31,996 nt of DNA from a virus: positions 1 to 31,996 of IMG/VR virus record IMGVR_UViG_3300028573_000042. One strand, given 5' to 3'. The notes below the pieces were generated by a model. It did no database searches. It was given only the letters and a program-made list of their open reading frames with translations, and was not told where the DNA came from. The position numbers were made by a program, and so were the translations under genes. This document shows, piece by piece, positions 30,149 through 31,996 of the stretch; position 1 is the stretch's first letter; every line of letters begins with the position of its first letter.

Positions 30149-31996
30149 TTCTTAGTAGCTCCCGGCTTTGGTTTGTTCTTTGCCGCTTCCTTTGCAGCAA
30201 GTTTGGCCTGTTCCGCCTTCATCTTCTCCATTCTCTCGTCATGCTCCATCTGAGACTCATGCTTATGGAGGTCTAGATCCTGCTGTGTCTCATGTTTGTG
30301 GAGTTCGGTATTAAGGCTTGAGGCGTGCTTCCGCAAGTCTGCGGATTGACCAGAAACATGCTTATGTAGGTCGGCCGCTTGATCACTGCTATGTTGAAAG
30401 TGACTAGTAGCAGTATCAACAGAATGTTTATGTAGGTCTGCGGCCGTCTGAAGCTTTGTCTTAGCGATGTCCGCACCGAGTTTCGCGCCTTCCGCATGTT
30501 GTTTTCCCTCCTCCTGCATCCGGGATGTCTCCGCCTGCTGCCGCTGCTGGGCTATCTGTGCGCCCAACTTGGCACCGTCACCGTGCGCGTCGATCTGCAT
30601 CTGCTGTCGGCGTAGGTCCAAGTCATCCTTCTTGGCCGACGCGTCCATAACATCTTTCTGTCCCTTGCGCTGCTGCTCTGCCTGCTTGATCTGCTGCTCC
30701 ATCTCCAGCTCGCGCTGTGCCAGCTGCTGCTGGAGCTGAGCGATCTGAGCCTTCTGCTGCATATCCTGTTGTTTAAGCTGGAGTTCCTGCGCTTTAAGCT
30801 GAAGCTCCTGCTGCTGCATCTGGATAAGCGGGTCCTGAGCTTGCTGCTGAGCCTGCTGAGCTGCCGCTTCCTGCTTATCTTTCTGAAGAAGCTTGCCAGC
30901 GGCCTGCGCGGCGAGGGCTGAAACCCTAACCTCGACTTCTGGCGGAAGATGCCCAACATCAAGATCTTCACCGAAGAAGTCTGGCGGCGGAGGTAGACTC
31001 GCACCCAGCTGCTGTTCAAGATCCTTACGATACTTGAACGCCACGTGCTCCATGATATGCGCGTGTGCAGCGCCCATAAGTACTTGTGCCTGCTGCGGAT
31101 TCTGCGACGCAATCTGCTGAATCTTCGGATCTTGTAGCGCAGCCATGTGTACACCCAAGTGCGCGTCGTGATCCTGATACATAAACGCGCGGGTAGGCTT
31201 ACCCATAAGGATGGCCATATTCTCGGACACAGGGTCCAACGGTTTCATGTCGTCCTTCATCGGGACGATCTTCTGGGAGTTCTTAACCCCCAGTGTCTCG
31301 ATCATCTGGCGGTGTAAGAATGGCAAATCATAAATCTGAGGAGCCGTCTGAGACAGCTGAAGCACAGCTTGATACTGCACCACACGCTGAGACATAGTAC
31401 TAGCGTTAGGATCAGACACAGGGATAACATCGCAACAATCATAGTCGGCCCTTTTGGCGCTTGCGGACCCCAGCTCAGGCTCATAATCATAATCCTCTGG
31501 AGTATTGTCCCTAATAATTGCTGCTAGAAGCTTGAATTCCTGCTTCATCGTGTAGTGAATGCGCGCCTGCACGGCGCTCATCACTTTCAGAACCCGCTCT
31601 AGAATCGCCAGCGTCGTACCAACAGGTGACTGACTGGACATGTCAGACACCTTAAGATCCGCTACTGCCGCGAATCGCCGGCCATCTTCAATGACCTGAT
31701 TCATCAAAGCCAATAACACTTGGCTCGGTTCTTTATATGGCAGCGGGAGAATATTGTCTTTGATAGGGCCGCTAGGAAGATCTACGTCGCGCCACTCGCC
31801 CGGAGCTATGGGGGTGTCGTCACCTTTGATACGCAAGCCATTGGCTTTAAGCCCGCCCGGAAGATTAGAAAGTGTTCCAGCGTCGATAAGCTGTCGCAAA
31901 AGGCTAGTAGCTGCTCGCGCGTGGCCCCCAATAAGGTGGATGAGCCCAAAGTAATAGAACCCGAATCCCGGAATATAGCCGTAATGCACGAAGTGT
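30145..31996 (-). CDS. Portal protein, P22-like, N-terminus off the right edge
   Basis: The frame is open to the right edge; a GTG at 31989 is an internal Val codon, since sense codons continue upstream. About 616 residues are visible. Visible blocks are FYYFGLIHLIGGHARAATSL, LRQLIDAGTLSNLPGGLKAN, FKEP-like LPYKEPSQVLLALMNQVIED and the long helix SPVGTTLAILERVLKVMSAV. From memory, they match the portal of many short-tailed phages (P22-type). The dodecameric portal is the DNA door of the head. The C-terminal half is unusual: a long Gln-rich coiled coil (about 365-485), then six 11-residue units and a charged tail. P22 portal also ends in a helical barrel, so this may be its equivalent. The order portal, scaffold, capsid supports the call. 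Confidence 0.82.
   Translation of the reverse strand, partial: HFVHYGYIPGFGFYYFGLIHLIGGHARAATSLLRQLIDAGTLSNLPGGLKANGLRIKGDDTPIAPGEWRDVDLPSGPIKDNILPLPYKEPSQVLLALMNQVIEDGRRFAAVADLKVSDMSSQSPVGTTLAILERVLKVMSAVQARIHYTMKQEFKLLAAIIRDNTPEDYDYEPELGSASAKRADYDCCDVIPVSDPNASTMSQRVVQYQAVLQLSQTAPQIYDLPFLHRQMIETLGVKNSQKIVPMKDDMKPLDPVSENMAILMGKPTRAFMYQDHDAHLGVHMAALQDPKIQQIASQNPQQAQVLMGAAHAHIMEHVAFKYRKDLEQQLGASLPPPPDFFGEDLDVGHLPPEVEVRVSALAAQAAGKLLQKDKQEAAAQQAQQQAQDPLIQMQQQELQLKAQELQLKQQDMQQKAQIAQLQQQLAQRELEMEQQIKQAEQQRKGQKDVMDASAKKDDLDLRRQQMQIDAHGDGAKLGAQIAQQRQQAETSRMQEEGKQHAEGAKLGADIAKTKLQTAADLHKHSVDTATSHFQHSSDQAADLHKHVSGQSADLRKHASSLNTELHKHETQQDLDLHKHESQMEHDERMEKMKAEQAKLAAKEAAKNKPKPGATKK
30244..30441 (-). repeat. 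Six exact-length 33-bp (11-residue) repeats in the portal C-terminus
   Basis: Units begin ADLHKHS, TSHFQHS, ADLHKHV, ADLRKHA, TELHKHE and LDLHKHE, each exactly 11 residues, and the final His codon of each unit recurs every 33 bases (30424, 30391, 30358, 30325, 30292, 30259). An 11-residue period makes a nearly straight, slightly right-handed coiled coil (hendecad). The conserved His-Lys-His places stacked histidines along one face. Confidence 0.88.

Noticed and set aside
30552-31154. Minus-strand 200-aa Ser/Arg-rich frame within the portal gene
   Set aside because: It is an out-of-frame reading of the Gln-rich portal coiled coil, where CAG repeats read as AGC (Ser) or GCA. The portal frame is conserved and continuous.
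30145-31989. GTG at 31989 as the portal start
   Set aside because: The frame continues with sense codons to the window edge, and the visible protein begins in the middle of the conserved portal body, so the true start is outside the window.
1-31996. tRNA genes, CRISPR arrays, insertion sequences, attachment sites
   Set aside because: I found no cloverleaf with a TTCRA arm, no regularly spaced direct repeats outside coding repeats, and no transposase or integrase motifs on either strand.

Overview
The window is one continuous late (virion structure and lysis) gene cluster of a tailed bacteriophage. Every gene I can support lies on the minus strand, so transcription runs from about 31996 down to 1. 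There are 31 protein genes, packed end to end with stop/start overlaps of the ATGA, GTGA or TAATG kind. Only one gap exceeds 50 bases (17940-18000), and it holds a strong hairpin. I see no sheath, tail tube, baseplate or tape-measure gene. The portal, adaptor and nozzle proteins resemble those of short-tailed phages (P22-like in layout), so a podovirus is the best reading. Nothing in the sequence fixes the host. I see no tRNA, rRNA, CRISPR, transposon, integrase or terminase; a terminase would be expected beyond the right edge.

Head module (31996 to about 22390, in transcription order): the portal protein, cut by the right edge; a 67-aa helical protein; a GroES-like protein; the coiled-coil scaffold; a conserved 152-aa protein; a 311-aa capsid-associated protein; the major capsid protein (26309-27220); two small beta-rich virion proteins; a Lys/Gly-rich KKGG protein; a 60-aa His-rich protein; a head-tail adaptor; a zinc-ribbon protein; two small basic proteins (36 and 96 aa); and a second adaptor or neck protein.

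Tail, adhesin and lysis module (22388 to about 10167): a 147-aa conserved virion protein; a GC-rich 790-aa multi-domain beta protein and a 250-aa relative; a second zinc-binding protein; a 167-aa virion protein followed by the hairpin; a 497-aa protein made of Phe/Asp-Trp repeats; a beta-helix-like tailspike; a tail fibre; a holin candidate; a GH24 lysozyme; and a beta-rich nozzle (gp10-like) protein.

Ejection module (10163 to 1): a 128-aa beta protein; a 769-aa Gly/Ala-rich protein; a GNAT acetyltransferase; a Gln/Asn-rich 311-aa protein; a 660-aa protein; and a giant protein (at least 1365 residues, running off the left edge) that carries a winged-helix domain and an HEXXH zincin site. These are the likely internal or ejected virion proteins.

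The most unusual signals are: a short GG-x-[IV]-[KR]-x-[FY]-x-x-GG motif shared by three otherwise unrelated virion proteins; the Phe/Asp-Trp repeat protein; an exact 11-residue repeat in the portal C-terminus; a DNA-binding-like domain joined to a zincin in the giant protein; and the GC-rich adhesin gene. Family assignments come from reading the sequence and from memory of families, with no database search.
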